Assembly (NCBI GenBank): GCA_030526005.1
Contig: JAUNDP010000002.1
Span: forward strand, 1-64,000
Source of the DNA: Eubacteriales bacterium
Lineage (GTDB): Bacteria; Bacillota; Clostridia; Lachnospirales; Lachnospiraceae
Direction: 5' to 3'
Length of the DNA stretch: 64,000 bases
Positions 26,881 to 38,400 of this stretch are shown piece by piece (the first letter of the stretch is position 1; each line of letters opens with the position of its first letter). A program made the position numbers and the translations under genes. Below the pieces are notes generated by a model. The model saw nothing but the letters and a program-made list of their open reading frames with translations. It ran no database searches and was not told the origin of the DNA.

Positions 26881-27738
26881 TCATCTAAGGATATCCCTAT
26901 GTTCTATCCGCAATCCATATTCTGTCTGATTTTTGAACGATTCATACAACTGATTCGACAGCGTGACAGAACGGTGTTTTCCTCCCGTACATCCGATTGC
27001 AACGACAAGCTGATTTTTTCCCTCCAAAATATAATTTGGAATCAAAAATTCCATCAGATCTTTTAATTTCTGCAAAAAGATATGAGATACCTCGAATCCC
27101 ATCACATATTCCTGCACCTCTTTATCATTTCCTGTTTTCGCTTTCAGCTCATCAATATAATATGGATTCGGCAAAAATCTCACATCAAATACAAGATCTG
27201 CGTCTGATGGGATTCCATATTTAAATCCAAAGGACAGCACTGTAATCATCAGATTCTTAAATTCTCTGTTATCCACAAAAATTTTTTCCAGCTCCTGATG
27301 AAGTTCTCTTGTCAGCATCTGGCTTGTGTCAATGATATAGTCTGCGCTTTTCTTTAAATCTTCCAGACGCATTCTCTCGATTTCGATTCCCTGCGCAACT
27401 CTTCCTGTCCCCGCAAGCGGATGTGATCTTCTCGTCTCCTTATATCGCTTTACCAGCGTTGCATTCGACGCATCCAGAAATAAAATCTCATAATTTACTC
27501 CCAGAGCCGGCAATTTTTCCAATTCGCCTTCCAGCTCATCAAAGGACTGTCCGCTTCGTATATCCACTCCCAGCGCAACTTTGCTGTTTTCGCTCTCCTT
27601 CCTCCATGCAAGCTCGGCAAATTTATTCAGCAGAGGAATCGGCAGATTATCCACACAAAAATATCCAAAGTCCTCCAGCATCTTCAGCGCTGAACTTTTT
27701 CCTGCGCCAGACATTCCTGTCACTACTACAAATCTCAT
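26881..27738 (-). CDS. rapZ: RapZ-family RNase adapter / nucleotide-binding protein
   Basis: 285 residues. N-terminal P-loop GMSGAGKS at 8-15 and the C-terminal RapZ domain with CTGGKHRSVTLSNQLYE. In E. coli RapZ guides RNase E to GlmZ and responds to glucosamine-6-phosphate. The Bacillus homologue YvcJ binds nucleotides and affects competence. It is three bases from murB and ten from whiA, so part of one operon. Confidence 0.94.
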   Translation of the reverse strand: MRFVVVTGMSGAGKSSALKMLEDFGYFCVDNLPIPLLNKFAELAWRKESENSKVALGVDIRSGQSFDELEGELEKLPALGVNYEILFLDASNATLVKRYKETRRSHPLAGTGRVAQGIEIERMRLEDLKKSADYIIDTSQMLTRELHQELEKIFVDNREFKNLMITVLSFGFKYGIPSDADLVFDVRFLPNPYYIDELKAKTGNDKEVQEYVMGFEVSHIFLQKLKDLMEFLIPNYILEGKNQLVVAIGCTGGKHRSVTLSNQLYESFKNQTEYGLRIEHRDILR

Positions 27739-27741
27739 CTT

Positions 27742-28683
27742 TTACTCCGCCTCTGTCTCTTTCTTATTCGCAAATTCTCCGATTCGTTTTACTTCCGGCT
27801 CCAATAAAACTCCGAATTTTTCTTTTACCATGCGCTGTACTTCTGAGATCAATTCGATCACATCTTGCGCAGAAGCTCCGCCTTTATTTATAACAAATCC
27901 GCAATGTTTCTCAGAAATCTGTGCTCCTCCCACGGAAAATCCCCGCAGTCCTGCATCCATAATCAATTTTCCTGCAAAGTATCCTTCCGGCCGTTTGAAT
28001 GTGCTTCCGGCGCTTGGACATTCCAGAGGCTGTTTGGAAACTCTGCGGTTTTTCAAATCTTCCATCTTTTCACTGATTTCTCCTGGATCTCCTTCTGTAA
28101 GAGAAATCCATGCCTCCAAAACAACATAATCTTTTTCCCCTACGATGCTTTTTCGATATCCCAATTTTAATTCTTCATTGGAAAGATAAAAAATATTTCC
28201 CTCCTGGTCTAAGACAGTAGCCCCTTTTAAGACGTCTTTCATCTCTCCGCCGTATGCTCCTGCATTCATCATGACAGCGCCGCCTACTGTTCCGGGGATT
28301 CCCCCTGCGAATTCAAACCCTGTCAGCTCATGATCTCTTGCAAAACTTGCCACTTTGGACAGCAACGCTCCCGCCTGAACACGAATGATGTTTGCTTCTT
28401 CCAGAGCAACCTCATTAAAATTTTTAAAAATCTGAATCACAATACCCCGAAAACCACCATCTCCTACAAGCAAATTGCTTCCATTGCCCAGGATATAGTA
28501 TGGAATATTCTCATCTCTGCAAAGTTCCACCAGCTGTCTCACTTCATCGACGGTATGCGGCATTACAAAATAGTCGGCTGGTCCGCCGATCCGAAATGTA
28601 GTGTGATCTTTCATAGGCTCTTCTGTCTTTACATATTCTTCTTTTACAATTCCACATAACTTTTCCCAAAGATTTTGATCCAT
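27742..28683 (-). CDS. murB: UDP-N-acetylenolpyruvoylglucosamine reductase
   Basis: Peptidoglycan precursor enzyme reducing UDP-GlcNAc-enolpyruvate to UDP-MurNAc with NADPH and FAD. 313 residues, type II MurB. FAD-binding segments LGNGSNLLVGDGG and GGIPGTVGGAVMMNAGAYGGE, the catalytic Ser region CPSAGSTFKRPEG, and the final Glu in LLEPEVKRIG are all visible. First gene of the murB-rapZ-whiA-crh operon with an AGGAGG site. Confidence 0.96.
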   Translation of the reverse strand: MDQNLWEKLCGIVKEEYVKTEEPMKDHTTFRIGGPADYFVMPHTVDEVRQLVELCRDENIPYYILGNGSNLLVGDGGFRGIVIQIFKNFNEVALEEANIIRVQAGALLSKVASFARDHELTGFEFAGGIPGTVGGAVMMNAGAYGGEMKDVLKGATVLDQEGNIFYLSNEELKLGYRKSIVGEKDYVVLEAWISLTEGDPGEISEKMEDLKNRRVSKQPLECPSAGSTFKRPEGYFAGKLIMDAGLRGFSVGGAQISEKHCGFVINKGGASAQDVIELISEVQRMVKEKFGVLLEPEVKRIGEFANKKETEAE

Positions 28684-28779
28684 AAACCCTCCTAATTATA
28701 AAGGTGCCACCGAGCCTTTCCTCTCTCTATGCGACACCATTCCTTTTGCTGTTGCTGTTTTATTTTTCTTTGTTTATCC

Positions 28780-28808
28780 AGTATAGCAGAGAATTTTCTT
28801 TTTGCCCA
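28780..28808 (-). promoter_or_regulatory. Promoter of the murB-rapZ-whiA-crh operon
   Basis: Minus-strand TATACT (28785-28780) with TGC immediately before it (extended -10), spacer 17, TGGGCA (28808-28803). It lies about 97 bases before the murB start. Confidence 0.6.
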
Positions 28809-28811
28809 GCC

Positions 28812-31736
28812 CTACTGTCTCTTTTTTCTCATTCTGCCCTCCATCGCGATCGTTCCAAAATAAAGTCCTATGCTGATGACCGTCAAAAGACTGCCAATCC
28901 ACAATCCCGGCGGTGTATAGGCAAGCACGATTTGATGCGTTCCTGCATCCAGATCAATTCCCATTAACGCCTCGCCGATCCGATACTGCTTTGTCTCTTT
29001 TCCGTCCACTGTAATCTTCCATCCCTCGTCATATGGAATGCTAAACATTAATGTCCGTGGATTGGCGGCTGTGATGCTTCCTTCTATATGGTCATCTTTA
29101 AAGCTGGTAATCTCCATTTGTTCTTCTGCCAAAGCTTCATATACTTTTTCATATTCATCCTGATGACAGACATAAATTCGAAGCTGAACAGGACCAGTCT
29201 GTTCTTCTTTAAATGTAGCTGTAATATTTGCGAGCTGATCCTCTTCCATACATCCTAAATTATACATCTGGTTGTTATAATTATTGTATGTCTTTTTGTA
29301 TTCCGGTGTTGCAACTTCCAGTTTTGAAACAGAAGTCATCAGCTGTGCATATACCTGTGATCCTGCCGGAAGCTTTAACGTACACGCTTCACCGTCAATA
29401 AGATCGACTGTGCGGTCCAACTTGATAATCGGTTCATATCCTGTTGCCAGATTGATGAACTGATTCTGCACTTCCATCGGTGTTCCGGAGTGAATATCCC
29501 AATTTTTTATATTCTCGTTCACCATAAATCCAAGCGAAAGCGCATCATCATTATAGAAAAGCCCATCCGGTTCTTCATAGTCTACTCGTTCAAACTGATA
29601 TAATGTTTCTGTATTTTCTTTTGACACAATATAATCAATTCCAAACACGTCATTAAACAATTTTGTCACGCCGATATATCCGTTTTTATTCGTGCGCGCC
29701 TCAATGCCGAGCGCTTTGCATAGGTCAACTGTGGCTGCCGGCATCGTCGAGGAGAACAGAACCATTCCATTTCCTCCGAGGAACATATTTGCATTTCGCA
29801 TCCTCTGGCTGTCCATTTCCGTCCTGTAAAACAGTTTTTCTTCCTCTCTTCGCTCCATCATTTTTCGGTATGCCGTCTGTTCTTCCACATAGCTGCTCTT
29901 GCTAACCGTTCCGTTACAGCATACGCCGTATACTGCGCTTGCCGCCATCTCGACGACTCCTATTCCGATCAGTACATTTCGGATTGCAAGGACACGTTTT
30001 TTTCCGAGACGATACAGCAAAATCCAAATCAGATATACTGCCAGAAGCCCCAGCGTCACTGCATATACATACCATGGAAAACCTCCTTTTTTTGCATATG
30101 TTATGACGGATACAACCGCAGTCGGAAGCAGCACCGCAAATGCCACACGCCATATCGGCAAAATCCGGATATGCTGGAACACATCGTATGACATCACCAA
30201 AAGCATTGCGATATAAAGAAATGCAAATCGGTTCGGCAGACCATTCTGTGTATGGAAACCGTGCCAGATATAATTCAAAACATTGATATCAAAGCTGACA
30301 TACAAAAATGCGGTCAGCGCAAGATATCCGATTCGTTTTTTTAATGAAATATGCTTATCCAGCGCATACAAGACCACTAAAATCATCACAAGTACGCCGC
30401 AGTACGCATTCAGCCCTACCTGTGTGTTAGCGATTGTGATTGGTTCCACTGCTGCAAAATGCTGTGTCAGCTGTGAAAACAGACCGGTGTACAATTTTAT
30501 CTGCTCCGGAAATGTATTGCCGCTCGTCGATTCTGTCATGCCAAGCGCCATATAGGCCGGAACAAGCACAATGGCGGCAATTCCTCCTGAGAGCAGCGCA
30601 TACCATCCGAAATTGACACAGGAACGGAAGAATTTTTTGATGCTTTCTCTCTTTTTGACGCACCACAGCATTAAGAAGTAAAGACACGAGAATACGCACA
30701 GCATAAATCCGATATAATAGTTGGAAAACAGTGCGAAGGAAAGGGAGGCCGCAAATACTTTTCCGCTCTTTTCCTCTGTAATCTGTTCAATTCCAATCAT
30801 CACAAGCGGAAGAACTGCAATACTGTCGAGCCACATCAGATTGAAATAATATCCGATCATGAAATTACTCAGCGCAAACATACAGCCAAATAAGATCGGC
30901 GTATAATTTCTGTCTTTATTTCTTCTGCTCAGATAATAGGAAAATAACCCTCCGCTGAGTCCAATTTTCAAAACGACTAACAGCGCCATCGCTTCCATCA
31001 TCATCGAAGTTGGGAATAATACGATCAGGAAATTGAGAGGGCTTGCAAAATAATATGCAAACGTAGCCCAGAAATTCATTCCCAATCCCCCGCCAAAGGA
31101 GTAGCGCAGCGACTCGCTGTTTACAAGTTTTTCATGAAATTCCGTAAAAAATGGCAGATACTGGTGCAGAGAGTCAATGATCAAAATTCCTCTGTCTCCA
31201 AATGGAGAAACCTCATTGACGGCAAAAGCGATCACCATAGCAAGAGTTGGAATCAAAAATCCAAGAAGCGTGTTGCGCTTTCTCCTTTTTTTTCTCGCCG
31301 CTTCTTCTTTTCCCAGCACAATATTTTTCCGTTCTTCATTGAAGACAAAAACTTTGCTGAATATATAATTCAAGATCAGTACAACGGCCTGAATGATTAT
31401 TTTTGATGCCATATCAGGGATATTCCAGATGCAGCTCATATAGACAACGCCGAAGACTTCGATAAACATGGTGGACAGACGCATTCCGACAAACTGCCCC
31501 ATCTCGGTCAGCAATTCTCTGATTCCCGCCGTTTTGCTTTCAAAGACAAAGATCTTATTGACCACATACGCAAATAGAATGGCAAGAAAAATAGACATCA
31601 CATTTGCAATCGTGATATCTATCTGTAAAAGGTATCGAAAGACTGCATATGAGACGATATTTACTACTGTCGTGCAGCCACCGAAAAAAATGTAGCGCAC
31701 GGCTTGATTTTCAGCTATCTTTTTTATTTTTTCCAT
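28812..31736 (-). CDS. GtrA-YfhO fusion membrane protein
   Basis: 974 residues combining two families normally encoded apart. Residues 1 to about 140 form a GtrA domain of four short helices (AVRYIFFGGCTTVVNIVSY, LNYIFSKVFVFNEE). From about 155 onward it is a YfhO-type protein: a luminal DSLHQYLPFFTEFH motif, about 12 more helices, and a C-terminal extracytoplasmic beta-rich domain ending in a helix. GtrA proteins are thought to flip polyprenyl-linked sugars, and YfhO adds GlcNAc to lipoteichoic acid in Bacillus. A fused flippase-glycosyltransferase for wall polymer decoration is an inference. Confidence 0.88.
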   Translation of the reverse strand: MEKIKKIAENQAVRYIFFGGCTTVVNIVSYAVFRYLLQIDITIANVMSIFLAILFAYVVNKIFVFESKTAGIRELLTEMGQFVGMRLSTMFIEVFGVVYMSCIWNIPDMASKIIIQAVVLILNYIFSKVFVFNEERKNIVLGKEEAARKKRRKRNTLLGFLIPTLAMVIAFAVNEVSPFGDRGILIIDSLHQYLPFFTEFHEKLVNSESLRYSFGGGLGMNFWATFAYYFASPLNFLIVLFPTSMMMEAMALLVVLKIGLSGGLFSYYLSRRNKDRNYTPILFGCMFALSNFMIGYYFNLMWLDSIAVLPLVMIGIEQITEEKSGKVFAASLSFALFSNYYIGFMLCVFSCLYFLMLWCVKKRESIKKFFRSCVNFGWYALLSGGIAAIVLVPAYMALGMTESTSGNTFPEQIKLYTGLFSQLTQHFAAVEPITIANTQVGLNAYCGVLVMILVVLYALDKHISLKKRIGYLALTAFLYVSFDINVLNYIWHGFHTQNGLPNRFAFLYIAMLLVMSYDVFQHIRILPIWRVAFAVLLPTAVVSVITYAKKGGFPWYVYAVTLGLLAVYLIWILLYRLGKKRVLAIRNVLIGIGVVEMAASAVYGVCCNGTVSKSSYVEEQTAYRKMMERREEEKLFYRTEMDSQRMRNANMFLGGNGMVLFSSTMPAATVDLCKALGIEARTNKNGYIGVTKLFNDVFGIDYIVSKENTETLYQFERVDYEEPDGLFYNDDALSLGFMVNENIKNWDIHSGTPMEVQNQFINLATGYEPIIKLDRTVDLIDGEACTLKLPAGSQVYAQLMTSVSKLEVATPEYKKTYNNYNNQMYNLGCMEEDQLANITATFKEEQTGPVQLRIYVCHQDEYEKVYEALAEEQMEITSFKDDHIEGSITAANPRTLMFSIPYDEGWKITVDGKETKQYRIGEALMGIDLDAGTHQIVLAYTPPGLWIGSLLTVISIGLYFGTIAMEGRMRKKRQ

Positions 31737-31774
31737 TTCATTCCTCCTCTTCTGCTCTTGCCTGCTCTTTGCTT

Positions 31775-31803
31775 AGTATACCTTTCACTCAAGAAAATTT
31801 CAA
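31775..31803 (-). promoter_or_regulatory. Promoter of the GtrA-YfhO gene
   Basis: Minus-strand TATACT (31780-31775), spacer 17, TTGAAA (31803-31798), about 40 bases before the start codon. The -35 reaches to within one base of the addA stop codon. Confidence 0.7.
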
Positions 31804-34800
31804 TTAAATTTCCTTTAAATCTTTTTCCAGCCAGAAAGAATACAGTACTTTTTCCTTTACGCTGCGTCCGCTGATCTTCGAAAGAGCACGTTCATAATAC
31901 GAAAGCTGTGTCTTATATTTTTCATACAGATCTTGTTCTTTTCCTTTTTCCACAAAATCTGTTTTGTAATCCACAATCACATACTCTCCGTCTTCCAGAA
32001 AATATGCGTCAATCATTCCCTGTACCAAAATCGTCTCATCCTCTGCCCATCCTTCTTCCACCTCAGATGCCTTGATGCCAAAAACAAACGGCTGCTCTCT
32101 GTACAGCTCTCCTCTCTCGTCAGCGCGCACCATTCTCTGTCCGAGTTCACTTCTGATAAACCGATTAATTTTGTCAAGGCGGATACTCTGCGCTTCCTGC
32201 ACCGTAAAATATCCACGCTGGATCTGCTGCTCCATCTGTGCTTTAATCTGCTGCATAGAAGAAGAGGATTTATAATCAAAATGCTGCAAAAAGCGGTGTA
32301 GCAGCGTTCCTTTTGCTGCTCCTGACAGCTCTTTTTTCTCAATGAAATCTGGTACGATCTCTTCTGGTTCAGGCTCTTCATACAGCGGAACATCGTCCGG
32401 TTCTTCCAGCTCCATACTGCGTCTTTTCAGCTCCGATACCGTCAGTTTGCCATGGATTTCTGCCTGATTTGGGAAAGGATACGCTTTTTGAAAAATCTGA
32501 TCCAGAGTATGGTGAACCGCTTCATCATAAATTTTGTCCGTCTGAAAATGAATCAGATTTTCCCGCACAGCCATCTGTTCTGCCTGTCTTTTTACTTCTT
32601 CTTCCACAAAATTTTCAATATTCCACACCTGAATCTGGATCGGGGCAGGGTGTTCAAAGATGGAATCCGTATGCGTCAGACATCCTCTCTTGTCCATCAT
32701 CTCCATTCCGGCCGGATGGCGCATCACGCTGTCCATAACCCAGTCCATGAAGCAAGATGCGCCTGCCGTCACATAATAAGGCAGAACTGTCTGTGGGCAT
32801 CTGGCTGCATTGCCCCATCTCTCCAGCTTCCTGCCCAGATCTTCCATCGCCGCTGTCAGAATCAGTTTCTCTTTTGCTCTTGTCATCGCAACGTATAAAA
32901 TACGCAGCTCCTCACCTAAATTTTCCTTTTTTGCGATTCTCTGCATTACTTTTTTGAGTAAAGTAGGGCGCTTGATCCTCAGTTTCAGATCTACATAGTC
33001 GCATCCGATCCCCAGGTCAGCATGAAACAAAAGACGGCTCTTCTGATCCTGCTGGTTAAATGGCTTATTCAGACCGCAGACAAACACAATCGGAAACTCC
33101 AATCCTTTGCTTTTATGAATACTCATGATCCGCACCGCATTCTCCTGCTCTGAAAATGTATTTGCCTCCCCAAAATCAATCTCATATTTTTGAAGACTTT
33201 CGATATAGCGCACGAAATGAAACAGTCCTCTGTAACTGCCTGCCTCAAAGGCAGCTGCCTTTTCCAGAAGCATATCCAGGTTCGCTTTTCTCTGCTCTCC
33301 GCCCGGCATGGCTGCAGCATACTCTCGATATCCCGTCTTTTCCAGAACCATCCAGATGATTTTATGAATCGACAGATAGGAAATGCAGGAGCGGATCTCT
33401 TCAAAAAGAGAAAAGAAACGCTGCAGTTTCCCTCTCAGTTCTTTTTCTTCTCCTTCCTCCGCATAGCGCAGGCTGCCTTCATAAAAAGCTTCTTTTTGAT
33501 AGGCGCTTTTTATCTTGGCCATGTCAGAACCACTCAGTTGCGCAATCGGAGAATTTAATACGGCTGCCATCGCAATATCCTGTCTTGGATTGTCAAGAAT
33601 CTGAAGCATCGATAATACGGTCTGCACTTCCGGAGCGGAAAAATATCCCGTCTGCGTCCCGGTATAAGAAGGAATGCCCATCGAATCCAGTACCTCTGCA
33701 AACGATTCTGCCCAGCCTGATACCGTCCGAAGCAACAGCACAATATCACGATATTCTGCCGGCCGATACGTTCCTGTCTCTTTATCCAATATCATCTCAT
33801 TTCCCACCATTTCCTGAATTCTTTTTCCGACTGCACGCGCCTCCAGCTCTCTGGCTGTCTCCTGTCTCTCCTGCATATCTTCCTCAGACTTTTCTTCTTT
33901 TAAATCGGCAACCAAAATTTCTGTCTGCAAAAATGAATCATTCTCCTTTGGATTTTCAGGAAATACGGCGCCCGGATACAATGCCGCATCTTCATCATAA
34001 TCTATTCCTCCGAGCTGCCTTGCCATGATCTGTTCAAAGATCTGATTGACGCTGCAAAGAACCGATGGTCTGCTGCGGAAATTTCTGTGCAGATCAATTC
34101 TTCTGGTCTTTCCTTCGCCGTCTGTTGGATAGCTGTTATATTTTTCCATAAACAGCTCTGGCCTTGCCAGACGGAAGCGATAAATACTCTGCTTCACATC
34201 TCCTACCATAAAAATATTCGGATTTCCAAATCGCTCCCTCGATACGCTCGTCAGCAGCATCTCCTGCACAAGATTGCTGTCCTGATACTCGTCAATCAAG
34301 ACTTCCTCAAACTGCTCCGCAAATCCATCCGCCACCTCTGTCGGCACGCTGTTCTCGCCTTCCTGCCGCACTAAAATTTTCAGAGCAAAATGTTCCAGAT
34401 CGTCAAAATCGAGCAGATTTTTTTCTTCTTTTTTCTTTGCAAATCGGTCATAAAACCGCTTTGTCAGAGAGACAAGCATTCTGGCGCCTTTTGCACTCTG
34501 CTGCATTTCATACAGAATCTGTTCTTTTGTATCATAGAAATAATTGTCTTCCAGATCTGAAATCATCTTTTTTGCCTGATCTCTGAGCTGTTTAATCTGT
34601 TCTTTTTTCTGATCGGATACGGTTTTATCCCGTTTTGATGAAAATTTTGCAAAATTACATGAATTTGCGAAAAAAGAGGCAAATTCATCGTATGACTGGC
34701 ATTTTCCCATCTGTTCAAACATTTTCTGATCCTGCAAAAGCGCTTCCTCATAATAGTAAGGACCGTCCGCCTCATGCGCAATCGCAAGGGAAGTCTGCGT

Positions 34801-35490
34801 CAGGCCAAGCCCGTCTTTCGCCGCAGTTTTGAGCTGGCCTATCATTTCCTGCATCCAGCCGCTTTTTTCCAACTCTTCAAAAGAAGCTGTTTCATACTGC
34901 CTGATGCAATCATCCAGCCATTTCTCCGGCCACGGATGACTCATCGAAAACTCATACAGAGAAGAAACCTGTTCTTCCAGCTCCACATCTGTTTTTCCGG
35001 AAGCATACTGTTCCGCAAACTGTAAAAAGTCTTCTTCTCCTTCCTGATAACATTCTTCCAGCATACTCTGCATCACGTCCTGGCGAATCAGCTTCATCTC
35101 GCCTTCATCGCCAACCCGAAATGCCGGATCGAGATCAATCACATGAAAATAACTGCGGATGATATGCTGACAAAAGCTGTGGATTGTTGTGATCTGCGCA
35201 TGGTGGATCAGGGTCAGCTGCTTTTGAAGATGCTCATTCTCCTCGTCTTCCGCCAGTTTTTTTTCAATCGCAGCGCTGATGCGCTCTCTCATCTCCAGCG
35301 CCGCCGCCTTCGTAAATGTCACCACGAGCAATCGGTCAATATCGATTGGATGGTCTCCCTCGCTGATCATCCGAATAATTCTCTCCACAAGCACTGCCGT
35401 CTTTCCAGATCCTGCCGCCGCAGAAACCAGAATATTTTTATGATGCTGTGTGATGACCTGCATCTGTTCTTCTGTCCATTTCACTCCCAT
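31804..35490 (-). CDS. addA: ATP-dependent helicase/nuclease subunit A
   Basis: Gram-positive counterpart of RecB: resects double-strand ends together with AddB. I place the start at 35490 (MGVKWTEEQM), one base after the addB stop and six bases after GGAGGAG. The longer in-frame version to 35655 would overlap addB by 164 bases. This gives 1228 residues. UvrD-type helicase motifs are intact (Walker A AAAGSGKT at 24-31, DEYQDSN, VGDVKQSIYRFR, IMSIHKSKGLEFP, LYVAMTRAKEKL). The C-terminal RecB-type nuclease motif reads GMIDAYF...YVIVDYKTD. Confidence 0.96.
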   Translation of the reverse strand: MGVKWTEEQMQVITQHHKNILVSAAAGSGKTAVLVERIIRMISEGDHPIDIDRLLVVTFTKAAALEMRERISAAIEKKLAEDEENEHLQKQLTLIHHAQITTIHSFCQHIIRSYFHVIDLDPAFRVGDEGEMKLIRQDVMQSMLEECYQEGEEDFLQFAEQYASGKTDVELEEQVSSLYEFSMSHPWPEKWLDDCIRQYETASFEELEKSGWMQEMIGQLKTAAKDGLGLTQTSLAIAHEADGPYYYEEALLQDQKMFEQMGKCQSYDEFASFFANSCNFAKFSSKRDKTVSDQKKEQIKQLRDQAKKMISDLEDNYFYDTKEQILYEMQQSAKGARMLVSLTKRFYDRFAKKKEEKNLLDFDDLEHFALKILVRQEGENSVPTEVADGFAEQFEEVLIDEYQDSNLVQEMLLTSVSRERFGNPNIFMVGDVKQSIYRFRLARPELFMEKYNSYPTDGEGKTRRIDLHRNFRSRPSVLCSVNQIFEQIMARQLGGIDYDEDAALYPGAVFPENPKENDSFLQTEILVADLKEEKSEEDMQERQETARELEARAVGKRIQEMVGNEMILDKETGTYRPAEYRDIVLLLRTVSGWAESFAEVLDSMGIPSYTGTQTGYFSAPEVQTVLSMLQILDNPRQDIAMAAVLNSPIAQLSGSDMAKIKSAYQKEAFYEGSLRYAEEGEEKELRGKLQRFFSLFEEIRSCISYLSIHKIIWMVLEKTGYREYAAAMPGGEQRKANLDMLLEKAAAFEAGSYRGLFHFVRYIESLQKYEIDFGEANTFSEQENAVRIMSIHKSKGLEFPIVFVCGLNKPFNQQDQKSRLLFHADLGIGCDYVDLKLRIKRPTLLKKVMQRIAKKENLGEELRILYVAMTRAKEKLILTAAMEDLGRKLERWGNAARCPQTVLPYYVTAGASCFMDWVMDSVMRHPAGMEMMDKRGCLTHTDSIFEHPAPIQIQVWNIENFVEEEVKRQAEQMAVRENLIHFQTDKIYDEAVHHTLDQIFQKAYPFPNQAEIHGKLTVSELKRRSMELEEPDDVPLYEEPEPEEIVPDFIEKKELSGAAKGTLLHRFLQHFDYKSSSSMQQIKAQMEQQIQRGYFTVQEAQSIRLDKINRFIRSELGQRMVRADERGELYREQPFVFGIKASEVEEGWAEDETILVQGMIDAYFLEDGEYVIVDYKTDFVEKGKEQDLYEKYKTQLSYYERALSKISGRSVKEKVLYSFWLEKDLKEI

Positions 35491-35491
35491 T

Positions 35492-38400
35492 TCACTCCTC
35501 CTCCAGCTTTCTCCAGATGTCCTCCGGTTTATATTCCGGCAGTCTTCTCGCCTGATTTCCCGGAATTTTCTTATCAAATCCGCACACTTCTTTGAAACTG
35601 CAATATTCACATGCCGTTTTTCCTTTTCGCTGATACGGAGCCATCTCGATATCACCGTCTAAGATTTTTCTTCCGATTTCTCTCATCTTCTCTTTGACAT
35701 AATGCGACATATTTTCAAATTGTTTTCTCGTCGCTTTGCTGGAAAAGCGGGAAGGGCTGCCATCTTTGTTATATCCAAACGGAATGACGAGCGATTCTTT
35801 TTCCATCTGGGAATCCAGCCTTGATACAATCTCAGGGTCCTCATTTACAAGCCCATTTAACTTCAGTTTTTTCCGGATCTGCGCCCAGATTTGCTCCGGT
35901 GTCTGCGCCCGCTCTTTTTCCATCATCGGATCTTTGATATGATAATAGAAAATGCCGGCTGGAACAATTTCCTTATCCGGATGAAGTCTCTTTTCAATCT
36001 CCATCGCTGCATCGAGATAGACGACAAGCTGGAGCTGAAGTCCGTGATACATTGCGACAAGGTCAAACGACGTATTTCCTGACTTATAGTCGATAACTTT
36101 CACATAGATCTTGTCCTCTCCCTCGCACAGATCTACACGGTCGATTCTGCCTTGCAGCTTCATTTTTTCATTCTCAGACAGATCGAGGTTGACGGCGTTA
36201 AGATCATTGACAGCTGAAAAAGAAATCTCATATCCCTGTGGAATAAACTCTCCGGCGCGGATCTGCTCCTGAAGCACCTGAACGGTCCGCTTCATGATTC
36301 GTTTCATCCGGTCGACAAGATGCTGATTTCTGGCTGTGCTGTGCAGAACGGAAGCGCCATACTGTTCTGCCACTTCCTCCACGCACTGTTCACACATTGT
36401 ATCTCTCTTATCATCCGGCACATTTTTCCAGTTATACGATGTCTGCTCCAATTTATGTGAAAAGCTCTCCAATACTTTGTGGAATACGTTTCCCATGTCA
36501 AGAGGGCGAAATTCATATACTTCTCTCGGTGCAAGCCGAAGCCCGTACAGCAGGAAATGAGCAAAAGCACACCCTGAAAACTGTTCCAGACGGGTCACGC
36601 TGTTCTCCAGAACGTCGCCGTACAGCGCACGGGCGACTTCTCTTCCAAGTCCTTTTTCCTGATACTCATAAAATGCCGCATCCACAAGATGTCTTGTCTG
36701 TTCTGGTCTGTCTTCATAATAAAAACGATACAGTTCCTCCCATTCCTCGCTCTTATGACCTATGCGGTACTGCTGCAAGCCATGCGTCAGACATTCCCAT
36801 CCGCTGTCGAGTGAAACTACATTTTTTTCCAGCTTTCCTTCTTTTTCTTCATCCTCTGTCTTTAATTTCGGAAACATCCTCCTGATCGTCGTGATAAAAT
36901 AAGAAGGATTTTTTGCCTTTCCGTCCGATCCGCTCTTACAATAAGACAGATACAGCTTCTTCGATGGTTTTGTCATCATCAGATACAGATAAAATTTTTG
37001 AATATATCCTTTTTCTCTCTGTGTCGGCGCCAGTTCAATGTCTGCTTCTTCCAGAAACTCACGATCCTGATCGGTCAAAATTCCTCCGTCGTCTGTGCTT
37101 TTTGGAACCCATCCGTCATTCATGCCAAGGAAAAATAATACTTTAATATTATTTAATCGTGTTCTCTCCAGATCTCCGGCAACTACCTGATCGATTCCAG
37201 GCGGAATGATTCCCACTTTTGCTTCTTCAAACCCAGCATCCAGAATTTCGGCATATTCCCGCAGGGAGATCTCCTCTTCTCCGAGCAGTTCCACCACTTT
37301 TTCAAAAAGTTCAATCACAATTCTGTAAATCTGCGCATATTCTCTTGCAAGATCCATGCGGTGCTGTTCTTCAAATTTCTGTTCCATCGCCTTTAGTTTT
37401 CGCTGTACCTCGCACGCAGTGAGCAGTTCATACAGAGCGATCGTGTAATCTTTCACTGTCCGATGCTCTTTTTTCATCTTTTCTGTAAATGGCCGAAACA
37501 GTCTCATCATCTGTTCTTTGTACTGCCCGCAGATCACCGGTTCTTCTTCTTCCATGATTCTTGTCTTTTTCGTCCATTCCTGATCCCATGCTGAATAACC
37601 GCGGATGCCAAGCGCCAGCACATAGTTTTCCATTCGGTCAATCTCCTGCGGTTCTAACACGCACATTCCTGTTCTGAGACATCGGAATACACTCTCATAA
37701 TTATAATTTTGTCGGATCAGATCAAGGGAAGCCCGCAAAAATTCAATCATTGGATTTAGCAGGACTTTTTTCGTCTGGTCGATAAAACATGGAATCCCAT
37801 AGACCGGAAAAATCTGCTCGATCTCATTTTGATATTCGCTCAGATCGCCTGCAATCACAGCGATATCTCGATACCGCATCTGTTCTTCTCTCACCATACG
37901 ATAAATTGTCCGCGCCGCAAATACTACTTCCTCTGACGGATTTTTACTCCGATGCAGCGTAAGATCGTTTTGTTCCTGTTCCCATATTTTGTTTCTGTAA
38001 CGGAATAAATTCTGCTCTAAAAACTGAAGCGGTTTTTTCTCCTGAAAACGATATCCCCCATTTTTTCCAAGTATAATATTTTTTTCGATCTTTGTCCCGC
38101 TTTCTTCTGCCGCCTTCTCAAGAGCTGCAATCATCTTCTTGCTCAGATAAAACAGCTCATGGACACCTCTGATTTTTCTGATATTCTCTCTCGGATCAAT
38201 CGTCACTGTAACACTGATTTTTTTTGTGATCTGAAGCAGTTTTCGCAGCAGCTTATTCTGAATCGGAGTAAATCCGGTAAAACCGTCAAATGCGATCGTA
38301 CTTCCTTTTAAATAAGAGGATTGATCTGCCAGACGGCACAGTTCATCTAAAATTTCCTCTGATGTAATATATTTTTCCTGCATATTTTCCCGAAATCCCT

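Noticed and set aside
35491..35655. N-terminal extension of AddA
   Set aside because: It would overlap addB by 164 bases and is rich in Arg in an unlikely way. The ATG at 35490 fits the ribosome site and the family length.
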